Shown: positions 1 through 8,026 of the stretch, one piece after another
Layout of the letters: the number at the start of each line of letters is the position of its first letter
How positions within the stretch are numbered: the first letter of the stretch is position 1
Notes under the pieces: model-generated
The model's input: only the letters and a program-made list of their open reading frames with translations
Databases searched by the model: none
Told to the model about the DNA's origin: nothing
NCBI GenBank assembly: GCA_021770615.1
Contig: JAETQR010000010.1
Span: 62,001 to 126,000 of the forward strand
DNA from: Lachnospiraceae bacterium
Lineage (GTDB): Bacteria > Bacillota_A > Clostridia > Lachnospirales > Lachnospiraceae
DNA length: 64,000 bases
Direction: 5' to 3'
Made by a program: the position numbers and the translations under genes

Positions 1-735
1 CCGGAACAGCAGGAGAAAGTGAACCAGATCGCAAAAGAGCTGAATGTCCCTGTGGAGACAGCGAAAAAGCTGCTGGAGATGGCACAGGAGCTTGGCATTG
101 AAACAGACACCCTTCTTTTGACGGATCAGGATATCGTAAACCAGACCTCTGAGGGAGATGTCAAAGGCTCAAACTTCTCCAAAATCCAAGCGAAGGCAGC
201 AAAGGCGAAGAAAAACAGCATCACCGTCAAGTGGGGCAAAGTCAAAGGAGCAGATGGTTACCAGATCTATGTGGCAAAGTGTGGGAAAAAGAATAAATAC
301 AAGCTGGTAAAGACCGTCAAAAAAGCAGGAACGACCAGCTTCACATATAAAAAGCTGAAAAAGGGAACCGGATACCGGTTCATCGTCAGAGTCTACAAGA
401 ACGTTGACGGAAAGAATTATACGGTTGCCGCATCCAGGACTGTCCATGAAGTGACGTTAGGCGGAAAGAGAACCAACCCGAAATCCGTAAAAGTAAACAA
501 AAGAACTGCGAAGATCAGGAAGGGGAAGAAATTCAAGATCAAATCGAAGATTGTGAAGGCAAGCTCCGGGAAGAAACTTTCGAACCACAGAAAGCTCTCA
601 TATGAGAGTACGAACAAGCAGATCGCAACTGTCAGCAAGAAGGGTGTGATCAGGGGGAAGAAAGCAGGGAAGTGCTATGTTTACGTCTATGCGGAGAACG
701 GGATCTTTAAGAAGGTCAAGGTGACTGTAAAATAG
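1..735 (+). CDS. Exported/surface protein C-terminus with fibronectin III-like and BIG2 domains (5' partial)
   Basis: The reading frame is open from base 1, so the gene starts left of the window; the GTG at 19 is only an internal codon. The visible 244 residues have three parts. First is a short helical stretch (VNQIAKELNVPVETAKKLL). About residues 60-150 form a fibronectin type III-like domain (KVKGADGYQIYVAK, GYRFIVRVYKN). About residues 155-244 form a lysine-rich bacterial Ig-like BIG2 domain (NKQIATVSKKGVIRGKKAG). Such domains are typical of secreted or wall-associated adhesion and enzyme-accessory proteins of gut clostridia. No catalytic domain is visible here; one could lie upstream. 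A strong terminator follows directly, so this is the last gene of its transcript. The family of the missing N-terminus is unknown. Confidence 0.75.
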   Translation, partial: PEQQEKVNQIAKELNVPVETAKKLLEMAQELGIETDTLLLTDQDIVNQTSEGDVKGSNFSKIQAKAAKAKKNSITVKWGKVKGADGYQIYVAKCGKKNKYKLVKTVKKAGTTSFTYKKLKKGTGYRFIVRVYKNVDGKNYTVAASRTVHEVTLGGKRTNPKSVKVNKRTAKIRKGKKFKIKSKIVKASSGKKLSNHRKLSYESTNKQIATVSKKGVIRGKKAGKCYVYVYAENGIFKKVKVTVK

Positions 736-761
736 GATTAAAAATATCAAAGAGATAACCC

Positions 762-801
762 AAAACGAGGACAGGTATGTAACAGGACCTGTCCTCGTTT
801 T
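762..801 (+). terminator. Rho-independent terminator
   Basis: A perfect 14-bp stem (AAAACGAGGACAGG paired with CCTGTCCTCGTTTT) with a 12-nt loop lies 26 bases after the stop codon of the surface protein. The A-rich 5' flank and T-rich 3' side could make it work in both directions. Confidence 0.85.
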
Positions 802-824
802 ATAGTGCTAAATCGCTTAGTTCT

Positions 825-1019
825 ATGGAGTTCAAAAGAAAGAAATTGACCGATATGCTCCTGGATGATAAAATTACAAAAGAGACATATATTGTATGGG
901 ATATCAGTGAGGGTGGCACCATTGATTCGTACAAGCTGACCTTTGTGTTGAAGGGGATGGAGACGGTTTGTTTATTATTTAAGCCTAACGTAGGTCAACA
1001 TATTGAGGTGAAATGGTAA
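825..1019 (+). CDS. Small hypothetical protein upstream of a RhuM gene
   Basis: A 64-residue protein (MEFKRKKLTDMLLDDK...) that I do not recognise. It has no signal peptide or membrane segment, and its C-terminal half looks like beta strands (YKLTFVLKGMETVCLLF). There is no good ribosome binding site before the ATG at 825, so expression is uncertain. It ends 12 bases before the RhuM-family gene, whose own AGGAGG lies in that gap. The two would be co-transcribed and may form a functional pair. It could also be the 3' remnant of an older gene. Confidence 0.4.
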   Translation: MEFKRKKLTDMLLDDKITKETYIVWDISEGGTIDSYKLTFVLKGMETVCLLFKPNVGQHIEVKW

Positions 1020-1031
1020 AAGGAGGACTGC

Positions 1032-2048
1032 ATGGTGGAGGATACAAGAGATAAGTCCAATATTATAGGGAGCGAAATTATCATATATCAAACAGAAGAT
1101 GGACAGACGAAAATAGACGTTAAATTTGAGGACGAGACCGTTTGGCTTACGCAGGCACAATTATGTGAACTTTATCAGACCAGTAAATCTAATATCAGTG
1201 AGCATATCAAGCATATTTTTGAAGAGGAGGAATTGGATGAGGAATCAGTTGTTCGGAAATTCCGAACAACTGCAGCTGATGGGAAAAACTATAATACGAT
1301 CCATTATAATCTTGATATGATTATTTCTCTTGGATATAGAGTAAAATCTAAAATTGCCACAAAATTCCGCCGGTGGGCTACTGAACGATTAAAAGAGTAC
1401 ATGATAAAAGGGTTTACGATGGATGATGAGCGGCTGAAAAATCTGGGTGGCGGTAATTACTGGAAGGAGTTATTAGACCGTATTCGGGATATTCGCTCAT
1501 CTGAAAAAGTTATGTATCGACAGGTACTTGACCTTTATGCAACAAGTGTTGATTATGATCCCAAGAGTAGTGAATCCATTGCGTTTTTTAAAATGGTACA
1601 AAATAAGTTACATTATGCAGCGCATGGACATACAGCAGCAGAAGTTATATATGAGCGTGCGGATGCCAGTCAGCCTTTTATGGGATTAAAAAGTTTTTCC
1701 GGTGATTTTCCTGTATCGAAAGATATAAGTATTGCAAAGAATTACCTTAATGATGAGGAATTGAGAATTCTAAATAATATTGTATCAGGTTATTTTGATT
1801 TTGCAGAAATTCAGGCAATGCGTCATAATCCTATGTATATGGCAGATTATGTGGAGCATCTCGATAATGTTTTAAAAACTACAGGTGAAAAAGTGTTGCA
1901 AGGAGCGGGAACGGTTAGTCATGCACAGGCAATCGAAAAAGCAGAAGAAGAATATAAGAAATATCAGGCGCAGAACTTATCACCGGTTGAAGAGGAATAC
2001 TTGGAAAATATTAAAAATATTCACGACACAGTGAAGAAGAGAAGTTAA
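1032..2048 (+). CDS. RhuM-family protein (virulence RhuM / KilA-N-like DNA-associated family)
   Basis: A 338-residue protein matching the RhuM family by its N-terminal signature: WLTQAQLCELYQTSKSNI, then EHIKHIFEEEEL and VVRKFRTTA, then YNLDMIISLGYRVKSK. The N-terminal third resembles a DNA-binding helix-turn-helix module. The middle and C-terminal parts are helical and end in a charged segment. RhuM was named in Salmonella pathogenicity islands and the family is common in mobile and defence regions. Its biochemical activity is not established. Start ATG 1032 is set by AGGAGG at 1021. The length is normal for the family and the gene looks intact. Confidence 0.85.
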   Translation: MVEDTRDKSNIIGSEIIIYQTEDGQTKIDVKFEDETVWLTQAQLCELYQTSKSNISEHIKHIFEEEELDEESVVRKFRTTAADGKNYNTIHYNLDMIISLGYRVKSKIATKFRRWATERLKEYMIKGFTMDDERLKNLGGGNYWKELLDRIRDIRSSEKVMYRQVLDLYATSVDYDPKSSESIAFFKMVQNKLHYAAHGHTAAEVIYERADASQPFMGLKSFSGDFPVSKDISIAKNYLNDEELRILNNIVSGYFDFAEIQAMRHNPMYMADYVEHLDNVLKTTGEKVLQGAGTVSHAQAIEKAEEEYKKYQAQNLSPVEEEYLENIKNIHDTVKKRS

Positions 2049-2115
2049 ATGGCGATTATGAGGATATTAAAGAAATCCGCCCCGGGCTGCATAAGGTTTT
2101 AAATATGTGTTTGTA

Positions 2116-2144
2116 TTGAAAATGAGATAGAAAAGTGGTATTCT
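2116..2144 (+). promoter_or_regulatory. Probable sigma-A promoter for the small exported protein
   Basis: TTGAAA at 2116-2121 and TATTCT at 2139-2144 are separated by 17 bases and sit about 60 bases upstream of the start codon at 2204. This is a sequence match only. Confidence 0.5.
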
Positions 2145-2203
2145 GAAATAGGACAAAACGAGGCAGGATTTGTTTTGATTTTGAGGAAATGGAGGCAGGG
2201 AAT

Positions 2204-2626
2204 ATGAAGAATATAAAGAAAAAGATATTGTCAGTGGTCATGGTATTCAGCCTGCTTGCCGGGGTATTATCGATGCCGGCACAGGCGGGTGCGAAAGATA
2301 CTTATTGGCTGGTGGGCGTATCGAAAGCAGCTGGCGGTTATATGAAGATGTATTATAAGGGAAACAAGATCGCATTAAAGGGGAAGGTCAAGAAAGCGGC
2401 TTCTCAGGATAAGATAGATGACGTCAAGGATAAAAAGGTTTCTTATAATTTAAAAGTAGCAGATAATTGTAAGGTAACTTTTGTGGAAGCAGAAAATACC
2501 TACACGATGACGTACAAAAAGTGGGCTAAAGACAACCGGTATAAAAAGGGAGATCCGGTCTCATGTATAGCAGCTGATATCAAAGTTGAAGGAAAAAAGA
2601 TCACAAGGATTTATTTTGGGGCTTAG
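2204..2626 (+). CDS. Small secreted protein of unknown function
   Basis: A 140-residue protein with a clear Sec signal peptide: MKNIKKK, then a hydrophobic core (ILSVVMVFSLLAGVL), then a likely cleavage site after MPAQAGA. The mature part is about 110 residues, rich in lysine and tyrosine and probably beta-rich (GGYMKMYYKGNKIALKGKV). No catalytic motif or anchor is visible. I chose ATG 2204 rather than the in-frame ATG at 2189 because GGAGG at 2191-2195 is correctly spaced for it and the signal peptide then starts at residue 1. It is monocistronic with its own promoter. I do not recognise the family. Confidence 0.75.
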   Translation: MKNIKKKILSVVMVFSLLAGVLSMPAQAGAKDTYWLVGVSKAAGGYMKMYYKGNKIALKGKVKKAASQDKIDDVKDKKVSYNLKVADNCKVTFVEAENTYTMTYKKWAKDNRYKKGDPVSCIAADIKVEGKKITRIYFGA

Positions 2627-2723
2627 GGTGTGTGATATTTTAAGTATTCCAGACTTATTAAGAAATCATATACTATTTATTTCCTTTTATCACTGGTATT
2701 TTCGGTAGCAGAGGAGTTTTGAT

Positions 2724-3269
2724 ATGGAATTGGAGACAGAAAGGTTGATACTACGTCCGTGGACAGAGGCGGATGCGGAGAGCTTATATAGGTATGCAAA
2801 AAATCCCGATGTTGGGCCAGTTGCCGGGTGGCCGCCTCATAAGAATATAGAGGAAAGCCGGGATGTTATCAAAAATGTGTTTTGTGGGCAGGAGTGTTAT
2901 GCCGTTTGTTTAAAAACGGATAATATAGCCATTGGCTGTATTGAGCTGAAACTTAATGGAAGTACTGATATGACAGAACGGGATGATGAATGCGAAATCG
3001 GTTATTGGCTCGGAAAAGAATTTTGGGGACTGGGGCTTATTCCTGAGGCGGTAAGCCGACTGATTCGCTATGGGTTTGAAAATTTGAACATGAATGTGAT
3101 CTGGTGTGGCTATTATGATGGTAATATAAAATCAAAGAGGGTACAGGAAAAATGCGGATTTATTTATCACCATACCTGTAATGAGGTTCCTGTGCCGCTT
3201 ATGAATGAGATTAGAGTCGGTCATACAAGCTGCCTGACCAGGGAGCGTTGGCTGGCGAAGTTTAAATAA
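2724..3269 (+). CDS. GNAT-family N-acetyltransferase, RimJ/RimL-like
   Basis: A 181-residue protein that begins with the typical RimJ/RimL start (MELETERLILRPWTEADAESLYRYAKNP). It carries the acetyl-CoA-binding region around residues 95-130 (EIGYWLGKEFWGLGLIPEAVSRLIRYGFENL) and the late strand NIKSKRVQEKCGF. Members transfer acetyl groups from acetyl-CoA to protein N-termini or small molecules, and the substrate cannot be read from the sequence. AGGAG lies about 8 bases before the ATG. The gene is single and is followed by a terminator. Confidence 0.85.
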   Translation: MELETERLILRPWTEADAESLYRYAKNPDVGPVAGWPPHKNIEESRDVIKNVFCGQECYAVCLKTDNIAIGCIELKLNGSTDMTERDDECEIGYWLGKEFWGLGLIPEAVSRLIRYGFENLNMNVIWCGYYDGNIKSKRVQEKCGFIYHHTCNEVPVPLMNEIRVGHTSCLTRERWLAKFK

Positions 3270-3315
3270 GTTGATGGGCGAGAGATAATAGTTATAAAAG
3301 GAAAAAAACCGGGCA

Positions 3316-3364
3316 GACAAACCCTCTGGAAAACAGCGATTTCCCGGAGGGTTTGTCGTTTTTT
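3316..3364 (+). terminator. Rho-independent terminator
   Basis: A long hairpin, GACAAACCCTC paired with GAGGGTTTGTC and extended by GGAAA/TTTCC, is followed by GTTTTTTG. It closes the acetyltransferase transcript. Confidence 0.8.
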
Positions 3365-3505
3365 GTCGAACGAAAGTGCTTGAGAGATGGCGGTTGTTGT
3401 AGTAAAATGTAAGGAGAGGTTATAAAATTATAGGCTTGGTTATCCGGGTCTAAACACTAAGTTTTGTAAACTTGCTATACTGCTTCATACCAACGAGGTG
3501 ATCCC

Positions 3506-4624
3506 ATGCAACTCCCAAATTCCGATAATCTGGAAATCCAATATCTCAGCCGCCTGTTTGACAACACCAGTGAGTGCTATAAATTTTTTTGGTTTCAGGC
3601 AATCGTTACGAAAGTGCTGGAGGGAAGAGAAGTAATTACATACGAAGAATTGATTGATGAAATGATAGCTGATGCCTGGTATATGGTGACGGAATATCAT
3701 CTGAACATGGGACCTAAAGATACGTTAGAGCGTCTGGTTCACTATATTAGCAGCATCAGTAGTATAAAGCCTTCTGAAAAGAAGGACAAGGTGCTGGAAT
3801 ACCTGACAAATTGCGAGGATAAAGAAGTATTACAGAAGAAACGCACGCTTACTTATCATGTGCCATATCGTCTGCAGGCGCCATTTATGGAAACGATGAA
3901 GGGGAAGGAATGGAACGTGTCAGAGGGGAATCTGATTGCCAGGATCAACCGGGAAAAGCGTCTGATGTATTATTTTACAGAATTAAATGGTATGCAGACA
4001 GCGATTCGGATTCAGCCGGACTGGGTTTCTTATATCCATAAAAATCAGGAGATTTTAAAGGGATGGCTTCAATATAAAATGATCATGTATTTGCAGAAGC
4101 GCAATCCCAATGTGCCGGGCATCTCAGATAAGCTGAAAGCACCAGAAGAGCGAAAGATGGACAAAGTGCAGGAGTATTGGAAGTTGTTATTGGAATTCGG
4201 GTCGGTCCGTGAAATTTATGGGGATGAGATTGTTACAAAAGAGGATATTTCTATTGATCATTTTGTGCCGTGGTCTTATGTGGCACATGATGAATTTTGG
4301 AACCTCCATCCGACAAAACGGGAGATCAATAGCAGTAAGAGCAATAATCTTCCGGATTGGGATATTTATTTTTCAAAGTTATGTCGCTTGGAATATTATT
4401 CTTATGAAATGATGAATACCCATGGAGTGGTCATGGATGCTTTTGAAAAATGTGCCAAAGAACATTTGAACAGCAGTGATATCCGGGGACGTATTTATAA
4501 AAAAGGACTGGCGCTGACAGAGTTTTCAAATGCGTTGGAAGAAGTGGTTCAGCCTGTTTACCAGTCGGCGAAAAATTGCGGATTCCGAAATTGGATATAC
4601 GCAGGGAAAGAAGCCGATGAATAG
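3506..4624 (+). CDS. HNH endonuclease-domain protein next to the cas operon
   Basis: A 372-residue protein. The C-terminal part holds an HNH nuclease signature: IDHFVPWSYVAHDEFWN (Asp251-His252, Asn266), then HPTKREINSSKSNNLP (Asn275, Lys278, Asn280). The N-terminal 240 residues are mostly helical and may recognise DNA or a partner. HNH domains cut DNA with one metal ion. The protein type occurs in Firmicutes and is usually left unnamed. It lies just upstream of a broken methyltransferase remnant (its stop overlaps that ATG) and then cas3. It may be an ancillary defence nuclease or half of a lost modification system. Specificity is unknown. Confidence 0.75.
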   Translation: MQLPNSDNLEIQYLSRLFDNTSECYKFFWFQAIVTKVLEGREVITYEELIDEMIADAWYMVTEYHLNMGPKDTLERLVHYISSISSIKPSEKKDKVLEYLTNCEDKEVLQKKRTLTYHVPYRLQAPFMETMKGKEWNVSEGNLIARINREKRLMYYFTELNGMQTAIRIQPDWVSYIHKNQEILKGWLQYKMIMYLQKRNPNVPGISDKLKAPEERKMDKVQEYWKLLLEFGSVREIYGDEIVTKEDISIDHFVPWSYVAHDEFWNLHPTKREINSSKSNNLPDWDIYFSKLCRLEYYSYEMMNTHGVVMDAFEKCAKEHLNSSDIRGRIYKKGLALTEFSNALEEVVQPVYQSAKNCGFRNWIYAGKEADE

Positions 4625-4757
4625 GAAAATGATTGATTATTATAACAGGAATGCCAGAGGATTTGTCGACCGGACGATAGGAACTTTTAAAATACAGGAT
4701 GCACGGCCGGATTATAAAAATAAGCCGTGGATCAATATTATCGTAACAAAAAAATAG
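4617..4757 (+). pseudogene. Scar of a class I SAM-dependent methyltransferase gene
   Basis: A 46-codon frame whose first half matches the N-terminus of a common clostridial methyltransferase family (DYYNRNARGFVDRTIGT). Its second half matches the extreme C-terminus of the same family (QDARPDYKNKPWINIIVTKK). The roughly 200 residues between them, including the SAM-binding D-x-G-x-G loop, are absent, and the join is in frame. It overlaps the end of the HNH gene by eight bases, which suggests the two were once translationally coupled. It cannot be an active enzyme. The family assignment is from memory of the conserved ends. Confidence 0.65.
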
Positions 4758-4804
4758 CAAAGCAAATATTTTGTATATACAAAAGAATGGGGAGAAGGGA
4801 AAAA

Positions 4805-7234
4805 TTGATAGCACATATTTCAGATGATGGATCCAGTAGGGAAGAATCTGTAGCGGAGCATACGGAAAAAACCGTGTATCTGTGCAAAGAAAAAGGGAAG
4901 AGATGTGGGATTTCCCATATCATGTCCATATGTGGAATGCTCCATGATATGGGAAAAAATAAGCGGAGGTTTGATGATTATATTCACGCAGATGAGAGGG
5001 AAAGAAAAAAACTGCGGGGCAAGATTGGACATGCTTCGACCGGAGCAAAATATATTTATGATAAGTATCATGAGAATTCTGCAAAAGTAAAAATTTTGAC
5101 AGAGTTAGTCACCTATGCGGTGGCTGCCCATCATGGATTATTTGATTGTGTAAGTGAAGAGCAGACAGATTTATTTTCTACAAAGTTAAGTAAAGTGGAA
5201 GATTATGATGAGGCCTGCCGTAATGCAGAAAATGATTATCTCCAACAATATGAACCGGAAAAAGTTTTTACAAAAGCGGAAGAAGAATTTGATCTGCTTT
5301 GGGATAAAATGAAAAAAGTAGTTGAGAGGATAACACCTCTTTTATTGAGTAAAGATAAGCGAGATAAAAGAAAAGTATTATCTAATTGCCAGACCTTTTT
5401 GTTTGCCTCTCTGCAGCGGTTACTGCTATCTATTTTGATCGATGCCGATTGGGAAGCCACGGCCGATTTTATGAATGATGTCGATACGTTGTTAAAGCGC
5501 AATGATATGAATCATAAAAAAATATTTGCAAAAGCCAGAGAGAATTTTGAGACATATATGCAGACGAAAAATAGTTCAGCTCGCCTTTCTGATCTGACTG
5601 ACAGAGAGAAAGAGATTAACGAGGGAAGAAATCGATTACAAGAGGAGTGCAGAGAATTTGCAAAGTATCCGGCGGGAATCTATTGCCTGCCTATTCCGAC
5701 AGGGGGAGGAAAAACACTGAGCAGTCTGGCATATGCCCTGGAGTATTGTAAGAGGCATCCGGAGACAGAACGTGTTATTTATGTGTCGCCCTATATTAGT
5801 ATTACGGAACAGAATGCTAAAGTGTTCCGGGAGGCGATCGGGCAGGAAGAGTGGATTCTGGAACACCATTCCTCCGTGATAAAAGATACGGTGAAGGATG
5901 ATGAGGATTATCGTAAAAACCGGTTTGCGCAACAGGATATAAATTGGGAAGATCCTTTTATATGTACCACATTTGTGCAGTTTATGAACACGCTTTTCTC
6001 CGATCAGAGCAGATCCATACGGCGTATGCACAGGCTGGTGAATTCCGTTATTATCATAGATGAGGTTCAGTCTATGCCTATTAAATGTGTACATACATTT
6101 AATCAGATGATTAATTTTCTAAATGTGGTCTGCAATGCAGATATTATTTTGTGTACAGCGACACAACCGGCTTTGGGGGATGCGGTGTATCCTGTATGTT
6201 ATAGTGAACCTAAGTATATGATAAAAGATGCGGAAATCTGGTTTACCCGGTTTGAACGGGTGAAGATACATGTTCCTGAGCCTGGGCAGAAATATACATT
6301 TGAGAGTCTTGGGGATGAGATCATCTGTCAGCTGGATACATATCGATCCATTCTTGTGATATTAAATACGAAATCAGCGGTAGGGAAATTGTATGATATA
6401 TTGAAAGCATTTCCTGTACATGTAGAATATCTCACGACGAATCTATGTGCAGAACACAGAAGTGACAAGATAGAAGCAGTAAAGAAAAAGCTCAGGGAAG
6501 GACAGGAGAGAGTTGTCGTTGTCAGCACGAATCTCATAGAGGCGGGAGTGGACATTTCTTTTGAATGTGTATACCGTTCCATGACCGGACTTGACAGTTT
6601 GGCGCAGAGCGCAGGGCGGTGTAACAGAAACGGCGAGATGGCATCCGGAGTTTTAAACCTGATTCAGCTTGAAGGGGAAAATACCGGGAATATGGAAGAA
6701 TTACTGCGGAATACCGGTGTTACCGGGCAGATCCTTTATGATTATAGGAAAATCGGTAGTGGGGAGAGCCTGTTGACGCCAAAATGGATGGATGATTATT
6801 TTAAAAAAGTATATTTGGATTCCGAAGATAAAATGAACTTCCCCATAAGACAAATGGATACGAGTATCATGGAACTTTTATCGAATGGTTTTCCCTGTAC
6901 AGGGAAAAAGAACTGTATGAATCAGGCATACAAAACAGCCGGCCGGGAGTACCGGGTGATTGATGACCATTCTTTTGGTGTGATAGTGCCATATAAAAGG
7001 GGGAATGAAATCCTGGAGGCCATTCGACAGTCTTCAGATCTGGCAGAAATAAAAGATCACATACGAAAGGCACAGCGGTATACGGTAAATGTGAGAGAGA
7101 ACCAGTTGAAAAAATTTGATGGGCTCATTCAGCGTGTCAGTGAGCATATCCCCGGGTTATATATGGTGGCAGCTCCCGGGGCTTATACAGAAGAGCGGGG
7201 GATCACTGCGCAATGGGAACCACTTATTTTTTAA
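4805..7234 (+). CDS. cas3: CRISPR-associated helicase/nuclease Cas3, type I-C
   Basis: Cas3 is recruited by target-bound Cascade and unwinds and degrades invader DNA. An N-terminal HD nuclease carries His47-Asp48 in GMLHDMGKNKRRFDDY, then GHASTGAKY and AAHHGLFD. The SF2 helicase follows with Walker A PTGGGKT (298-304), DEVQ box (419-422), motif III CTATQP, ST(N)LIEAGVDISF and motif VI QSAGRCNRNG. It is about 809 residues and complete. I prefer TTG 4805 because GGGGAGAAGGG lies five bases upstream and the product then begins with the usual Cas3 start (IAHISDDG). ATG 4787 and the frame start at 4727 are alternatives. It is the first gene of the cas operon, 42 bases before cas5c. Confidence 0.95.
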   Translation: MIAHISDDGSSREESVAEHTEKTVYLCKEKGKRCGISHIMSICGMLHDMGKNKRRFDDYIHADERERKKLRGKIGHASTGAKYIYDKYHENSAKVKILTELVTYAVAAHHGLFDCVSEEQTDLFSTKLSKVEDYDEACRNAENDYLQQYEPEKVFTKAEEEFDLLWDKMKKVVERITPLLLSKDKRDKRKVLSNCQTFLFASLQRLLLSILIDADWEATADFMNDVDTLLKRNDMNHKKIFAKARENFETYMQTKNSSARLSDLTDREKEINEGRNRLQEECREFAKYPAGIYCLPIPTGGGKTLSSLAYALEYCKRHPETERVIYVSPYISITEQNAKVFREAIGQEEWILEHHSSVIKDTVKDDEDYRKNRFAQQDINWEDPFICTTFVQFMNTLFSDQSRSIRRMHRLVNSVIIIDEVQSMPIKCVHTFNQMINFLNVVCNADIILCTATQPALGDAVYPVCYSEPKYMIKDAEIWFTRFERVKIHVPEPGQKYTFESLGDEIICQLDTYRSILVILNTKSAVGKLYDILKAFPVHVEYLTTNLCAEHRSDKIEAVKKKLREGQERVVVVSTNLIEAGVDISFECVYRSMTGLDSLAQSAGRCNRNGEMASGVLNLIQLEGENTGNMEELLRNTGVTGQILYDYRKIGSGESLLTPKWMDDYFKKVYLDSEDKMNFPIRQMDTSIMELLSNGFPCTGKKNCMNQAYKTAGREYRVIDDHSFGVIVPYKRGNEILEAIRQSSDLAEIKDHIRKAQRYTVNVRENQLKKFDGLIQRVSEHIPGLYMVAAPGAYTEERGITAQWEPLIF

Positions 7235-7276
7235 TAGATTATTTTTTAAAATAAATTACGAAAGGAGAAGTGCAGA

Positions 7277-8026
7277 GTGGAAAAACCGAATATAATTGAG
7301 TACACCGTATTTGGAAGATATGCCTTATTTACAGATCCCCTGTCCAAGACAGGAGGAGAAAAATGCAGTTACCAGATACCTACCTATCAGGCGCTTAAGG
7401 GAATTACGGAATCGATCTACTGGAAGCCAACGCTCACCTGGGTCATTGATGAATGCCGGATCATGAAATGGATCCAGACAGAGTCCAAAGGGATCCGTCC
7501 GATCAAATACAACGAAAATAAAAATGATCTGTCTCTTTATACTTATTTGCGCGATGTTGAGTACCGGGTAAAGGCGCATTTTGAGTGGAACGAGAACCGA
7601 CCGGATTTAGCCCATGACAGGAACGAGAACAAGCATTATGACATCGCAAGGAGAATGCTTGAGCGGGGCGGAAGAAGGGATATCTTTTTGGGCGCCAGGG
7701 AGTGCCAGGGATATGTAGAGCCCTGTCACATAGATGAGGGAGAGGGGGCATATGATAAGGCAAACCTATCCTTTGGCATTATGGTTCATGGTATTACATA
7801 TCCGGATGAAGCTGTACGGGAGGAAGAGAAGGGGAAAATGACGGTTCGTCTGTGGAACGCACAGATGCAAAACGGCATCATTCATTTTCCCCGTCCCGAA
7901 GAATGTGAGATCCGGCGAATCCTGCGCAGTGAAAAACAGAAGTCGTTTGTACCCGGTCAAAACTTTTCCGGCTTAGATGAATTTGAGGGAGGTGGTGCCT
8001 TTGGCATGGTTAAAAACCTTGGCTGA
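7277..8026 (+). CDS. cas5c: Cas5c (Cas5d), crRNA-processing endonuclease of type I-C
   Basis: A 249-residue protein. In type I-C systems, which lack Cas6, Cas5c cuts pre-crRNA at the base of the repeat hairpin and stays on the 5' handle within Cascade. The sequence shows the family pattern: [21 protein letters not shown], then [17 protein letters not shown], and the NKHYDIARR region with the Lys-His pair that belongs to the catalytic site in this family. [11 protein letters not shown] follows, and near the end [10 protein letters not shown]. It starts with GTG 7277 behind AAAGGAGAAG. Its last 26 bases overlap the start of cas8c, indicating translational coupling. Confidence 0.93.
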   Translation: MEKPNIIEYTVFGRYALFTDPLSKTGGEKCSYQIPTYQALKGITESIYWKPTLTWVIDECRIMKWIQTESKGIRPIKYNENKNDLSLYTYLRDVEYRVKAHFEWNENRPDLAHDRNENKHYDIARRMLERGGRRDIFLGARECQGYVEPCHIDEGEGAYDKANLSFGIMVHGITYPDEAVREEEKGKMTVRLWNAQMQNGIIHFPRPEECEIRRILRSEKQKSFVPGQNFSGLDEFEGGGAFGMVKNLG

